From assembly GCA_027489295.1 (NCBI GenBank), contig JAIYAA010000279.1:1-64000 (forward strand): 64,000 nucleotides of DNA. The letters are read 5' to 3'. Below the pieces are notes generated by a model, which was not told the origin of the DNA, did no database searches, and saw nothing but the letters and a program-made list of their open reading frames with translations. Positions within the stretch are counted from its first letter, which is position 1, and every line of letters starts with the position of its first letter. Origin of the DNA: Sphingomonadales bacterium (lineage in GTDB: Bacteria; Pseudomonadota; Alphaproteobacteria; Sphingomonadales; Sphingomonadaceae). This document shows positions 17,401 through 25,677 of the stretch, in pieces. The position numbers and the translations under genes are program-made.

Positions 17401-19999
17401 TCGCGACCTGCTGCCGCATCGAGGCAATGCCCTTGCCTGCGTCGGAGACGCGCTGTGCGATGGCGAGCCGGATCTGGCGGTCGACCGCTGCCTCGACGTC
17501 GGCGCGATCCTTGATCGCCTTCGCTTCAGCCTTGGTGCGCGCCTCGGCGATCAGGGCCGCGCCCCCAGAAACACCGTAGGCGGTGCCAAGAGCGTACAGG
17601 TTGCGGATCTGCGCCTCGGTCGAGGCTGCTTCACGGGCCAGCGTCTCGGCATGGGTGATACCCGACTTGCTCGCCTGCGCGCGAGCGCGGGCTGCATTCG
17701 CCGCTGCCGTCGCCTGCGCTTCTTCGGTGGTCACCAGCTTGCCGGCGGCTTCAACCTGCGCCTTCTGCGCGGCGAGCGATGCCTTCGCAGCCGGCGTCCG
17801 CGCCGCTGCGATCTGCGCGTCGAGGCGGGCGAGCTGAACAGCCTTCTCGGCTGGCGGCAGGTAGGTCCGAACGGCGTTCGAATACATCTCCTGCGACTGT
17901 CGGAGCTGCTTCAACTGGTCAGAAGTGAGCCCGGCACGGTTCGAGGTGTCTGCGAGAACGCTATTCACCTGGCCCAGGTCGCCCTTGAGCTTGTCGAGCG
18001 CATCGTCCCCGGTCACCGCTCCCGCGATACGCATGGCGCCGACCGCCTTGGATCGGGCCTGTGCCGTCGCGGTCTGCTGCGCCTCAGCGGCCTTTTGCGC
18101 AGCGAGCTGCTTCTGCAGGTCGGCGATTTCCTTGTCGTAGACGGAGGTGTCGCCGTAGCCAGCGGTCTGCGTCAGCCACTTGTCGCGCTCCCGAAACTTG
18201 TCCTGGATCTTCTGGGTCAGCGTGCCGCCGCCGAGCGCGCGGTCCATCGCCTTACCCATGGCTGTCCAGGCATTGCTGGCCGCGGTGGCGATATATTCCC
18301 ATGCACCCGCCAGCCCTTTCGCATGCACGGCCGCCTGGTCGAACTTGGGCGCGAGACCCGCGAGCAGCGCCTGCTGCGCACCATAGAGGTTGTTCTGTTG
18401 CTGAAGCTCCTGGATATGGTCGATCTGCGCCTGGGTGAGCACGCCGTATCGGATCGTCAGCTCTTCGGCGCCTCGCGTCGGGTCCTGAAACGCAGCGCCA
18501 AGTTCCTTGGCCGCGCCGGCGGCATCCTGCCCCGTTGCGCGCGCGAAGCCGTTCGTGGTCGCGGTCAGGCCAGCCAGGACGTTCGAACCGATACCGCCCA
18601 TCTGGACATATTCATTCTGCACGTCTCGGGCCGCCGCGACGGTCATGTTGCCGGCGCGGGCAGCCGCCTCTGCGTTCGTCTCCAGCATATCGGCAGTTGC
18701 GCCGATGACGACGCCAGAGCCGCGCGACAGGTCGGCCGCCTTCTGAACCGCGTTGCCATACTCCCACCATGCAGCAACGGCCGCGATCACGCCGACAGCG
18801 GCAGCGCCAGCGGCGATCGACGCGGGTGTCAGCAGGCTGCCGATCGAGCGCGCGAGGCCGGCAATGCCACCCTCCGCCATCTGCGCCTGTTGGGTGATCT
18901 GGCCGCCCTGCTGGATGAGCACCTGCAAGGGCTTCTGGCCAGTGAGCAAGCCGCCGATGATATCGGGCAGCTGCACCGCGATCATCCTCAGATCCTGCTG
19001 CGTCCGAAAATTGGCGTCGTTAAAGCCTTCTTGGGCCTCCTCGGAGGCCTTTAACGCGGCACGCTCCAGCCGGAGCTTGGCGACATATTCGTCGAGGCTG
19101 AGCACGCCCGCGCCGACGGCGCGCTGCGCCACCGACATCTCGTCGTTGAATCGCTTCTGTGCTGCCGAGGCCGGGTCGATGCTCGCGCGGATGCGCTCCG
19201 CGGCGGCAGCAAGCTCCTCCTCCTGCCGCACCATCTGCGACAGCGCGCTGTAGGAGGCCCCGGACTGGAGCGCGCTGGTCCGCCCGACGCCTGTATTGCG
19301 CTCCAGCGCCGCCTGGATGCTCGCACGCTCAGCGAGCAGGCTGTTCTGCTGCCGCTGAGCCTGGATCAACTCGCGCTCGGCCGCCGCTTCCTTGTCCGCT
19401 AGCTCGAGCATGCGCTCACGCTCGGCCAACGCCGACACCGTGGCGCCGCTCTGTGCAGCAGAGGGCCGCCCCAGGCCCGTGGTGCGCTCAAGCGCTGCTT
19501 CGATGCTGGCCTGCTCGGCGAGAAGGTTGTTTTGCTGCCGGATAGCGTTCGCGCGATCGAGAGCGGCCTTCGCCTCCTGCGCAGCAAGCGACGCCTCGGC
19601 GCCGCGGATGCGCGTTGCCAGCTCGGAGAGCCCCTGTTGGTCCGCCGCATATGCCGCCTGCTCGGCGCGCAGCCCGCGAAGCTCCTCCTTCGTCTTGCCG
19701 AAAGCGATGCCCTGCCGATCCAGCTGCTTGATCAGCGCCTCGCCGCTCTTTTCAGCCGCATCACGAGCCCGGCGCGCATCCAGTTCCGTGCGCGAAAGCG
19801 CGGTGCCGAAAGCGGTGATCTGCCCCACGATGGCAGAGGTGTCGACCATGCTGCCAGTCGCCTTCTCGATGGACTTGGCGGCCTGCACCATCTTGTATTC
19901 AGTGCTGTTCATCTCCGCCTGGAGGCGGGCGAGATTGCTGAACGAGTCCGTGGGATCGAAAAGGAGGCCGACCTCCAGCATCGGCGTGCCGTCGTCCAT
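14438..19999 (-). CDS. Tail length tape measure protein
   Basis: ATG 19999 with an AGGTCGCCC/GGAGG site gives 1853 residues. Long coiled-coil stretches rich in Ala, Glu, Lys and Gln surround a TMP_2-like region (PLQVLIQQGGQITQQAQMA, near residue 370), typical of prophage tape measures. Hydrophobic segments near residues 405..425 and in the region around 1290..1310 fit membrane-active parts. It is the largest gene of the window and follows the tail chaperones after one inserted small gene. It sets tail length and is ejected before DNA. Confidence 0.92.
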   Translation of the reverse strand: MDDGTPMLEVGLLFDPTDSFSNLARLQAEMNSTEYKMVQAAKSIEKATGSMVDTSAIVGQITAFGTALSRTELDARRARDAAEKSGEALIKQLDRQGIAFGKTKEELRGLRAEQAAYAADQQGLSELATRIRGAEASLAAQEAKAALDRANAIRQQNNLLAEQASIEAALERTTGLGRPSAAQSGATVSALAERERMLELADKEAAAERELIQAQRQQNSLLAERASIQAALERNTGVGRTSALQSGASYSALSQMVRQEEELAAAAERIRASIDPASAAQKRFNDEMSVAQRAVGAGVLSLDEYVAKLRLERAALKASEEAQEGFNDANFRTQQDLRMIAVQLPDIIGGLLTGQKPLQVLIQQGGQITQQAQMAEGGIAGLARSIGSLLTPASIAAGAAAVGVIAAVAAWWEYGNAVQKAADLSRGSGVVIGATADMLETNAEAAARAGNMTVAAARDVQNEYVQMGGIGSNVLAGLTATTNGFARATGQDAAGAAKELGAAFQDPTRGAEELTIRYGVLTQAQIDHIQELQQQNNLYGAQQALLAGLAPKFDQAAVHAKGLAGAWEYIATAASNAWTAMGKAMDRALGGGTLTQKIQDKFRERDKWLTQTAGYGDTSVYDKEIADLQKQLAAQKAAEAQQTATAQARSKAVGAMRIAGAVTGDDALDKLKGDLGQVNSVLADTSNRAGLTSDQLKQLRQSQEMYSNAVRTYLPPAEKAVQLARLDAQIAAARTPAAKASLAAQKAQVEAAGKLVTTEEAQATAAANAARARAQASKSGITHAETLAREAASTEAQIRNLYALGTAYGVSGGAALIAEARTKAEAKAIKDRADVEAAVDRQIRLAIAQRVSDAGKGIASMRQQVAIQAKVNASVAAGIMPASQAAELVRAQIEDLPLLAAIQAAQSKLAEAVAEKDVGRQKAFKDAADKATAALRDQQKARADLDAQKVTASFATDATSGANRLVELRAELDLVGQMDAVRAHQLATIRATQEAEAKGYKGIQAAAYIGTQVQIADAQEQLRLKTEATNNSLRYQADLFDLIAANISEAASGMADAFGSFGNALGSVSSRFATYLADQEKLSKAHKTELTRISSIAIAQDRNAATEQENAKFALRTATTRIDLYGDMAGAAKGFFSENSKGYEILAVTEKAYRAIQFAMSVRAMAQDVAETLGIVSNSAARATAQGTEGIAAQSKLPFPFNIIAMAATAGALVAAGVAVIGSLTGGSHTAAPTNTGTGTVLGDSTAKSESLKRAIDELKAVDTVTNVYSRQMLDSLRSIDSQISGVASLIVRGGDVNASSSVATGFKSNLIGSVLGNLPLVGGFLSSLFGTRTDVTGSGIFGGPQSIGSINAGGFNGQAYSDVTKTKKFLGIVTGRSYSTDYGALDPNLSNQFTLILRSFNDAIKAAAVPLGESTDAVQAKLNGFVVNIGKIDLKGLTGEQIQEKLTAVFGAAADSMATAAFPLISQFQKVGEGAFETLTRVASTVEQVSTSLDLLGASAEGMGIAAKLGLADQFDSVSALNDAATAYFQAYYTSEEQAAAKTAQMTKVFASLGVSVPSTLASFRQLVEVQDLTTAAGQATYATLLKLAPAFADLQQSLQGAKSAADILSERQDLERQILELQGKTDEIRKLDLAKLDASNRALQEQVWAIQDAQEAAKAADELRQAWSSVGDSIMDEVKRIRGLGDVTGSTTFAGLLGQFNAATAAARGGDQDAAKSLPQLSQALLSAAANAATSRQELARVQAQTAASLEATYGAINQLGTAASTASSSTAQLAAAATAQTATSVSNDNTVTIADLRTALAALTDEVKQMRNENNAGHAATAAYTGKTAKTLDTVVSSAGGDAIATREVA

Positions 20000-20093
20000 G
20001 GGCGACCTCCACGAGAAAAGCACCGCAGAAGCGGGGTGTTGGATTTAGCGGGGTTGAAGTAGCGACGCGCGCTTGGCGGGCTCGCTTACAGAA

Positions 20094-20465
20094 TTAGAAT
20101 TTCGCCGTCGGGAAGCCGGTGAATGGAGCCACCTTGCAAGCCCCCTCGTGGATATATGGTGTGCCATCGAACAGCGTGAACGATTTCCACTTCCCCGTCG
20201 CACGATTTACCGACGAGCGCTCTTCCGTGTCGCCCTTGAACGCGGGGGTCTTATCGGTGAGCGTTAATTCGCCAGAGGTCACGCTCGCGATTTTCCAAAT
20301 ACGCTCGCAAGAGCCTTCGCACACTTCACCGCGATCCAAGTCGACGCGGTAATGCGCCGATCCGTTCGGCGAAGTGCAGATCAGGTCGAACTGCTGATCC
20401 GCCGCGAACGCGGGTAAGGCAAAGAGGCTGGTTGCCAGTACGAGCGCGCGGAGACCGATTCCCAT
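20094..20465 (-). CDS. Secreted small protein inserted among tail genes
   Basis: The 123-residue product has a signal peptide (MGIGLRALVLATSLFALPAFA, cleavage near residue 21) and a compact mature domain with four cysteines (FDLICTS, VCEGSCER, GACKVAP). A periplasmic location is likely. It lies between the tail chaperones and the tape measure, where phages normally have no exported protein, so it may be a moron carried for lysogenic benefit or a superinfection factor. I do not recognise the family. Confidence 0.65.
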   Translation of the reverse strand: MGIGLRALVLATSLFALPAFAADQQFDLICTSPNGSAHYRVDLDRGEVCEGSCERIWKIASVTSGELTLTDKTPAFKGDTEERSSVNRATGKWKSFTLFDGTPYIHEGACKVAPFTGFPTAKF

Positions 20466-20480
20466 TAGCGCAACGTACTG

Positions 20481-20894
20481 TCAGCCCAGCACCATTTCCA
20501 GCGCCCTATTCGCCGCTTGCTGCTCGGTCTCGGTGACCTGCCAGCGCCAGGGAGGCGGGCAGTTCTCGCTCTCCGCGCGCCGTTGCTCGGCGACATATTC
20601 CACCGACATGCGGCGGATCAGCCGGATTTCCCAGGCCTGCAGCGTCTGCCCGGTCAGCCGGCACCAGGCATCGATCGTCAGCCAGCTGACGGGGCCGGTG
20701 CCCATCCCGGCCGCCTCGGTAAGGCCGATCTCGATCAGCCGGTCGACGAAATGCGGGAGTGGGTTCGGCGGCATCGGGATCGGGACGCGGTCCTTCTTCA
20801 TCCGCTCCGCGCGTGTTAGCTTCGGGGTATCGAGGTTGAGCTTCGCCCGCTTGGTCCGTTCGTCCGGCTTCGGCACGGTGTTGAGCCATGCCAT
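20481..20894 (-). CDS. Tail assembly chaperone, T extension (GT)
   Basis: This frame is read as the -1 extension of the gene at 20924..21337. The open frame continues upstream of the annotated ATG to 20927, exactly where the GGGAAAG slip would place ribosomes, giving a 285-residue fusion (137 plus 148 residues). An independent 137-residue product from ATG 20894 is possible but less likely. By analogy with lambda G-T, the fusion links tail-tube subunits to the tape measure during assembly. Confidence 0.75.
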   Translation of the reverse strand: MAWLNTVPKPDERTKRAKLNLDTPKLTRAERMKKDRVPIPMPPNPLPHFVDRLIEIGLTEAAGMGTGPVSWLTIDAWCRLTGQTLQAWEIRLIRRMSVEYVAEQRRAESENCPPPWRWQVTETEQQAANRALEMVLG

Positions 20895-20923
20895 CTGCCG
20901 GACGAACAGGATCAGCTGGCGAC

Positions 20924-21337
20924 TTACTTTCCCGTGAAGTTGCCCCAGTCGCCGATGAACTTGGCAATCTGCTTGGCGATGAAGCCGAGCTTCGGATCGG
21001 CGTACACCGCCTTGAACAGTTCGTATCCGGTCAGGCTGGGATCATCCGCCTCGATGTTCTCGAACGCCGAGGTGATCGTCGCCAGGTCCTCGGCGGTATC
21101 GCGCCGACGATCCTCGGCGCTGATCGCTACGATTTCGCCGTCGTTGGCCTTCAGCCGCTTCACGGTGCGGGCGGACTGCCGGCTTTCGAGCGCGTCGAAC
21201 GCGGGGCTACCCGGGCCGAACACGATGATGCGAACAGGCTTCGTGCGCGCGGCGTCGCCGTAGAGCAGCTCGCCCGTCGGCCCCTTGAGGTGGATGGCTG
21301 CGGTATCCTCGACTGCCAGGGTGGAAAGCTTGAGCAT
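20924..21337 (-). CDS. Tail assembly chaperone (G-like)
   Basis: The 137-residue protein sits between the tail tube gene and the tape measure, as the lambda G chaperone does. Its last codons are ACG GGA AAG TAA, embedding a canonical slippery heptamer. It should coat the tape measure and be absent from the finished virion. The identity rests on position, size and the frameshift site rather than strong sequence motifs. Confidence 0.8.
   Translation of the reverse strand: MLKLSTLAVEDTAAIHLKGPTGELLYGDAARTKPVRIIVFGPGSPAFDALESRQSARTVKRLKANDGEIVAISAEDRRRDTAEDLATITSAFENIEADDPSLTGYELFKAVYADPKLGFIAKQIAKFIGDWGNFTGK
20927..20933 (-). promoter_or_regulatory. Programmed -1 frameshift site GGGAAAG
   Basis: On the coding strand the sequence reads G GGA AAG in the zero frame, directly before the TAA stop. 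Slipping back one base gives GGG AAA followed by GTA AGT CGC, which opens into the downstream frame without a stop until 20481. This is the same heptamer used by lambda G/GT. Confidence 0.9.
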
Positions 21338-21441
21338 ATGTGAACCTTTCGCGGGATTTGGTGCGCCAGCCCGTCACGCATCCCGCGATCACGCGGCGAG
21401 CTGGCGCAGAGAGGTACCGGCGTCGCGGGCGCCGGGTAGGA

Positions 21442-21891
21442 TCAGACTGCGGCGACCTTCACGATCTTGGTGCAGATCTCGACGGTCGGGCTCGCCATCA
21501 CGATCGGGTCAGCACCGTCGATCGTCTCCGGCCAGCCGAACACGCGCGCCTGGAAATAGCGCTTGTCGCCGTTCTGGAGGGTGACGCGCATGGAGAAGAG
21601 CGCGTTCGTCTCGTCGTCGGCGGCGGTGCGGAACAGCGTCTGCCCTGCGTCCGCCGAATCAACCGCGAAAGACGGCTGAAGCGAGCCATAGTCGGGGCTG
21701 CCCTTGAGCTTCTGCTTCGGGCCCTTCAGCGGCTGAAACTCGGTTTTTGCAAACGTCGAGCCGATCGCGCCGATCTTTTCGCAGTTGCCTGCTTCGGTGA
21801 ACGTCAGCGCGGCATAGCCAGCGGCGTCAAAAGTGGCTGGGGCGGCGGCCGAAATTGCGATCGACGCCCCGGCTCCGGTCTGGAGACCCAT
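21442..21891 (-). CDS. Major tail tube protein
   Basis: The 149-residue protein lies between the tail-completion genes and the chaperones, where siphoviruses encode the tail tube subunit. It is beta-rich, starts MGLQTGAGASIAIS and has a central loop region and a C-terminal hydrophobic strand, consistent with the tail tube fold. A short gene separates it from the tail terminator homologue. Identity is by size and synteny. Confidence 0.75.
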   Translation of the reverse strand: MGLQTGAGASIAISAAAPATFDAAGYAALTFTEAGNCEKIGAIGSTFAKTEFQPLKGPKQKLKGSPDYGSLQPSFAVDSADAGQTLFRTAADDETNALFSMRVTLQNGDKRYFQARVFGWPETIDGADPIVMASPTVEICTKIVKVAAV

Positions 21892-21960
21892 GGTTCTACT
21901 CCTCGGTGGTGGGCCGGCGTCGCCGGCAGGGTATCGGCCGCCTCAACGCGGCCGAACTGG

Positions 21961-22146
21961 TCAGGCGGCCGCGCCGCTGGGCGCCGGCTTGTCGGCGGGC
22001 TTCGGCTTCTCGCCGATCAGGCCCGCGGCCTCGTAGTTGATATATTCGCCCTCGGTGAACGGGTGCGTCTTGCCGCCCTCGTATTCCTTCTCGGTGCCCG
22101 CATCGCGGAAGGTGGTCGGGACATAGCCGGTCTTCGTGGTGCTCAT
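21961..22146 (-). CDS. 61-aa late structural-region protein
   Basis: ATG 22146 follows GAGGAAGCG and gives 61 residues with YVPTTFRDAGTEKEYEGG and a Pro/Lys/Ala-rich end. It is encoded between the tail terminator and tail tube genes. The pattern resembles small accessory proteins of head or tail, and it shares a TEGE/TEAE theme with the 94-aa protein at 25678. Function unknown. Confidence 0.5.
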   Translation of the reverse strand: MSTTKTGYVPTTFRDAGTEKEYEGGKTHPFTEGEYINYEAAGLIGEKPKPADKPAPSGAAA

Positions 22147-22165
22147 GGTCGCTTCCTCTTGCTGC

Positions 22166-22579
22166 TCAGACCGCGACGTCGTGGCTGACGCGGAGGTCCT
22201 GAGTTCGTTCGAAGGCGTTGCCTGGGCCGACACCCTCGGGGCCTGCGCCGTCGGTGGTGATCGAGACGGCCGAGCCGCCACCGATATCGCCGGTGAGGCC
22301 CGCGCAGCAGCGCACCACCAGGCGGCGCAGCAGGCGCTGGTCGCGGAGGTTGGCGGCGCGCACCCGCACGGAGACGCGCTCGACCGTGCGCACCATCGCC
22401 GGGCGCTTCAGCGGCTTCCGCTCCACCGTGCTGGTGGTGGTGAGCAGGATCTGCGGCAGCTGCGCTCCCTCCGGCGGCGGTCCAATCCTGATCTGGGCCA
22501 CCGGCACGATCGCAGTGATCTCGGCGAAGTCGCGCAGCAGCGAACCGACGATGTCCGCGCCCTCAACCGGTTCGGTCAT
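22166..22579 (-). CDS. Tail terminator / completion protein (DUF3168-like)
   Basis: ATG 22579 overlaps the preceding stop (ATGA), giving 137 residues. The order head closure, HK97-gp10-like, this gene, tail tube matches the place of the tail terminator in HK97-like phages. The sequence has the alternating strands of that small family but no catalytic site. It should cap the tail tube and join it to the head. Confidence 0.65.
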   Translation of the reverse strand: MTEPVEGADIVGSLLRDFAEITAIVPVAQIRIGPPPEGAQLPQILLTTTSTVERKPLKRPAMVRTVERVSVRVRAANLRDQRLLRRLVVRCCAGLTGDIGGGSAVSITTDGAGPEGVGPGNAFERTQDLRVSHDVAV

Positions 22580-23106
22580 TGCTCGTCCTCGGTTTGGTCG
22601 GTGCCCACGATCCTGCCGCCGACGATGCGGCTGTTGATGTAGGCCTGGGCGGCGGCGACCGCATCGCGGCCCCGGATGTCGAGCGCCGGCCGCAGGAACG
22701 GGGAGTCCTTGGCGCCGGGGTGGTAAACCGTGTCGCCGACATACTGCCCGTTGATCACAAGCGAGCCCTCTCGGGTCAGCTTGTTGATGCGGCCGATGCT
22801 TCGGCCCTGCCGCTGATCCTCGGCGACCTTGATGAAGTGCGGCTCGGTGCCCCATTCCTCCCAGACACCGAGCGAGTAGCTCCAGCCGGGCCGAACGGTA
22901 ATCTTCGCCGCTACCTGCCCGCCGCGGCTGGACACCTTCACCACGACATTGTCGCGCACCTCCTGCGAGGTGGCGCGATCGGCCGCATCGTCGGCGATGA
23001 CCTTGCCGGCCGCGCGGCCGGCGCCGCGGAGCAGCTTGCCCTCGATCTCCTTCGGCAGGCCGGAAAGGAAGCGCTTCACAGCCGCGCTACCCTTGACCGT
23101 CACCAT
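22576..23106 (-). CDS. HK97 gp10-like tail/neck protein
   Basis: The 176-residue protein contains the features of the HK97-gp10 family: an N-terminal GSAAVKRFLSGLPKEIE helix, a central strand region and GVWEEWGTEPHFI. It is coupled by an ATGA overlap to the next gene and by a one-base overlap to the previous one. It is predicted to work in head-to-tail joining. Confidence 0.8.
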   Translation of the reverse strand: MVTVKGSAAVKRFLSGLPKEIEGKLLRGAGRAAGKVIADDAADRATSQEVRDNVVVKVSSRGGQVAAKITVRPGWSYSLGVWEEWGTEPHFIKVAEDQRQGRSIGRINKLTREGSLVINGQYVGDTVYHPGAKDSPFLRPALDIRGRDAVAAAQAYINSRIVGGRIVGTDQTEDEQ

Positions 23107-23471
23107 CAGGCCGGGTTCCCGGCCGGGCGATAGTCCTCGGCCATCATCTCAAGCCCCTCGCGGTTGCCGAGGATCGCCGGCCCGGACACGATCTGCATGA
23201 TCCGCTCAGGCACCTTCTTGCGTAGCAGCACGATGCGCATGGCCGAGGTGACATCGTCACGATAGCGGATGCGGACCCGCGCGGGGCGCGCGGCGACGTT
23301 GATGCCGTCCGCCAGGCGCTCGCTGCGGCTCGGCAGCGTGTCCTGAACTTCCGCCCAAACCTCCTTCACCAGCACCCAGGTGCCGCAGCCCGCGCCATCG
23401 AGGCTATCATCGGCGACCGGGCGCTCGATCCGCACGCGGCGGTTCAGCGCGGAAGGATCGAACACACCCAT
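23106..23471 (-). CDS. Head closure protein (head-tail adaptor)
   Basis: The 121-residue protein resembles the phage head-tail joining family: an opening LNRRVRIERP strand, a WAEVQD block and a C-terminal GREGLEMMAED. It lies directly after the connector gene, with one shared base at the junction, and before the gp10-like gene. It should seal the portal/connector channel. Confidence 0.82.
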   Translation of the reverse strand: MGVFDPSALNRRVRIERPVADDSLDGAGCGTWVLVKEVWAEVQDTLPSRSERLADGINVAARPARVRIRYRDDVTSAMRIVLLRKKVPERIMQIVSGPAILGNREGLEMMAEDYRPAGNPA

Positions 23472-24109
23472 TAGACGGCGACCTGGACCAGCCGCGCGAG
23501 CAGCCGCTCGGCGGCGCGCTCCGCGGCATCATAGGCACCATCGCGCTCGCTCAGCATGCCGGCGACCAGTACGATGATCGCCTCGATCATGCATTGCGGC
23601 GCCCCCCCGGCATCATAGCCGGCGGTATACGCGACGGTGACACCGCCATCGATGCGCAGGCGCGGCCAGCCGGTGGGCGCTGGGTAGATCCGGAGAAGGT
23701 CACGGCTTGGCGCGAATGCATCTCGTGCCAGCGCCGCGGCGCCTTCAGTGCCGTCGTAGGTGATCGAATCGATCGACACGACTGGGCGGCTGTAGAGCGG
23801 GAGATAGCCGCCGTCGCACAGCCGGGGCCAGCCATGAAAGTGCTGGACGAGGGTGCGCTGCGCGATGATGCGGCTGGTGTAATCCTCCACCCACTCGCGC
23901 GCGGTACGGATCTTCTTCTCGATCAGCGGATCTTCTTCGTCTTCTTCGATCTTGCAGTGCATGCGCACCTGGTCGACGGTCACCGGCTCGACCAGGGGCA
24001 GCGACGCGGGCCGCCCGTCGTCGATCAGCGCCGCATAGGCGGCAACGACCTCCGCTTCGGTCGCGGTGTCCGGCAGGCCGACGACGGCGCGCATTTCGTC
24101 GATGGTCAT
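23471..24109 (-). CDS. Head-tail connector (gp6-like)
   Basis: This 212-residue protein has the connector family pattern: VDQVRMHCKIEEDEEDPLIE, REWVEDYTSR, RPVVSIDSITY and VAYTAGYD. It forms a ring below the portal in HK97-like phages. An additional N-terminal segment of about 45 residues precedes the usual start of the domain. Confidence 0.85.
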   Translation of the reverse strand: MTIDEMRAVVGLPDTATEAEVVAAYAALIDDGRPASLPLVEPVTVDQVRMHCKIEEDEEDPLIEKKIRTAREWVEDYTSRIIAQRTLVQHFHGWPRLCDGGYLPLYSRPVVSIDSITYDGTEGAAALARDAFAPSRDLLRIYPAPTGWPRLRIDGGVTVAYTAGYDAGGAPQCMIEAIIVLVAGMLSERDGAYDAAERAAERLLARLVQVAV

Positions 24110-24327
24110 TCGAACACCTCGAAACGCGCGGTGTAGAACGGGCCGGTTGCCTCCTTGGTGGTGACCAGCTTGACCGGCTTGCCGTCCAGCATGCCGCCCT
24201 TGACGCTCTCGGGGCGTGCCGTGGAGCGGTTGGGCAGGAATGACACCCGATTGCCCTGCACGCCGGCGTCGCCCTCGAACACGCCCGCGATTTCGAGCCG
24301 CGCGCGGTGCCCGTTGTCGATATTCAC
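24106..24327 (-). CDS. 73-aa structural-region protein
   Basis: GTG 24327 overlaps the preceding stop (GTGA) and gives 73 residues; the longer frame with an upstream ATG is shadow sequence of the previous gene. The protein ends ATGPFYTARFEVFE and overlaps the connector start. It is a small beta-rich product in the head-to-tail gene block. Function unknown. Confidence 0.55.
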   Translation of the reverse strand: MNIDNGHRARLEIAGVFEGDAGVQGNRVSFLPNRSTARPESVKGGMLDGKPVKLVTTKEATGPFYTARFEVFE

Positions 24328-24827
24328 AGCTGCCGCACCGTCAGCACAGCCGTGCGCTCGTAGCGCTTCGGCGGAACGCTGTCCGTCAGCACACGGACGG
24401 AGACGGCAAGCTGCACGCCGCTGGCAGCAAATGAAGCCGCCTCCCAATAGGCCTGATCTATCAGGAACCACAGCTGCACCTTGCGGCGGGCGGCGACATC
24501 GATGATCGGCCGATATTCGGTCGCCTGGTCAACCGCGATGCCGAGCAGCGCCGCAATCGACGAGACCTTGATTGCCTCGATCTTTGCAATCCCCTCGCTC
24601 TCACCGAGAAGATCCGAAAAATCGACCGCATAGGGCGCGTGGTCGCCGGGATCGTAGGGTTGTGCCCAGACCGCAGCGCCAAGCGGCGCAGCAGTACCGC
24701 GCGCCGCGCTCGGCTGCACGACAGCCATGACCGCAGTGCGATCGTCCGGCACATCCACAGGGCCCTTCTGGCTGGTGCTGCCATCGCTGGCAGCGAGCAG
24801 CCCGAGGGCGATCAGGTGCGACAGCAT
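24324..24827 (-). CDS. Structural-region protein, unknown
   Basis: ATG 24827 with a GGGGGG-rich upstream site gives 167 residues. The middle contains VDFSDLLGESEGIAKIEAIKV and QLWFLIDQAYWEAASF, forming predicted strands of a small beta-sandwich. It resembles neck or fibre-adaptor proteins found at this position in other alphaproteobacterial prophages, but I cannot name the family with confidence. The in-frame extension upstream is not coding. Confidence 0.5.
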   Translation of the reverse strand: MLSHLIALGLLAASDGSTSQKGPVDVPDDRTAVMAVVQPSAARGTAAPLGAAVWAQPYDPGDHAPYAVDFSDLLGESEGIAKIEAIKVSSIAALLGIAVDQATEYRPIIDVAARRKVQLWFLIDQAYWEAASFAASGVQLAVSVRVLTDSVPPKRYERTAVLTVRQL

Positions 24828-24841
24828 AGCGCGCCCCCCTT

Positions 24842-25675
24842 TTAGCCCGGGATGATCCGGACGGATGGCAGCAGGTCGGCCGTCGAGCCGAGCGTGACTG
24901 CCCCGCGCGCGACCATCACGGCGAACAGATCGGAGCCCGCCGGCACGCGGAATGGCAGCCCCACGGCGAGGTTCTGCCCGAGCGCCGCGGTGCCCAGCGA
25001 AGTCCAGTCGGTGAGATGAATGACGCCGACGATTTTTGCATAGTCCGCCGCATTGATCGCGAGCGCCGTCTTGTCGGTGAACGTCGAATTGGTGGGATCG
25101 GCCGAAAACAGGATCAGGTCGACCGCTGCCGTGTTCGCCGACTTGCAGAGGATGCTTGCCGACTGGATCAGGCCGGCGCCACCGGCCAGGCGCGCTGCAT
25201 TCGGCAGCGTGAACTTGGCCCCCAGCACGTTCCCAGCGACATAGGCGGATGCCGAGGTCAACGGGGCCGCTGCGGGCGCGCAAACGAGCACGTCGCCGCC
25301 GGTTTTGCCGATATATGCCTCGCCCGGCGGCGTGGCCGCAAGCACCCCGGTCAAGATCTGCGCGAGGGTGGCATTACCGGTGCCCTGGAGCGTCTCCAGA
25401 CCGTCCACATAGCCCACGATCTGCGCCAGCGCGCCGTTCGCGGTCGTTTGCAGGCCTTCGAGGCCGTCGACATAGCCATTCGTCGAGGTCAGCAGGTCAG
25501 CGATCGCCTTAAGGCGCCCGAGCAGGGTGTTCGCGGCGGGGCTCGCGGTAACCAGCCCCATTGCATCCGCACCAGCGGCATCGGCGAGCAGGTTCAGCGC
25601 AAAAAGGATGCCGCCGATATCCTTGAAGGCTAGAACCTTCCCGGCGTCGACCGGCGTCGAGATATTATCGGCCAT
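24842..25675 (-). CDS. Virion protein with internal repeats, probable decoration
   Basis: The 277-residue protein lies two genes downstream of the capsid. Its N-terminal half has a helical repeat (NGYVDGLEGLQTTANGAL and VGYVDGLETLQGTGNATL, residues about 66..105). The C-terminal half is a beta-rich domain ending LPSVRIIPG. Position suggests a capsid-decorating or head fibre protein, but no family motif is recognised. Confidence 0.5.
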   Translation of the reverse strand: MADNISTPVDAGKVLAFKDIGGILFALNLLADAAGADAMGLVTASPAANTLLGRLKAIADLLTSTNGYVDGLEGLQTTANGALAQIVGYVDGLETLQGTGNATLAQILTGVLAATPPGEAYIGKTGGDVLVCAPAAAPLTSASAYVAGNVLGAKFTLPNAARLAGGAGLIQSASILCKSANTAAVDLILFSADPTNSTFTDKTALAINAADYAKIVGVIHLTDWTSLGTAALGQNLAVGLPFRVPAGSDLFAVMVARGAVTLGSTADLLPSVRIIPG

Positions 25676-25677
25676 GA

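Noticed and set aside
16892..19054. 720-aa open frame on the + strand
   Set aside because: It is wholly antisense to the tape measure gene, is Arg/Leu/Gly-rich shadow sequence, and has no family motif or ribosome site.
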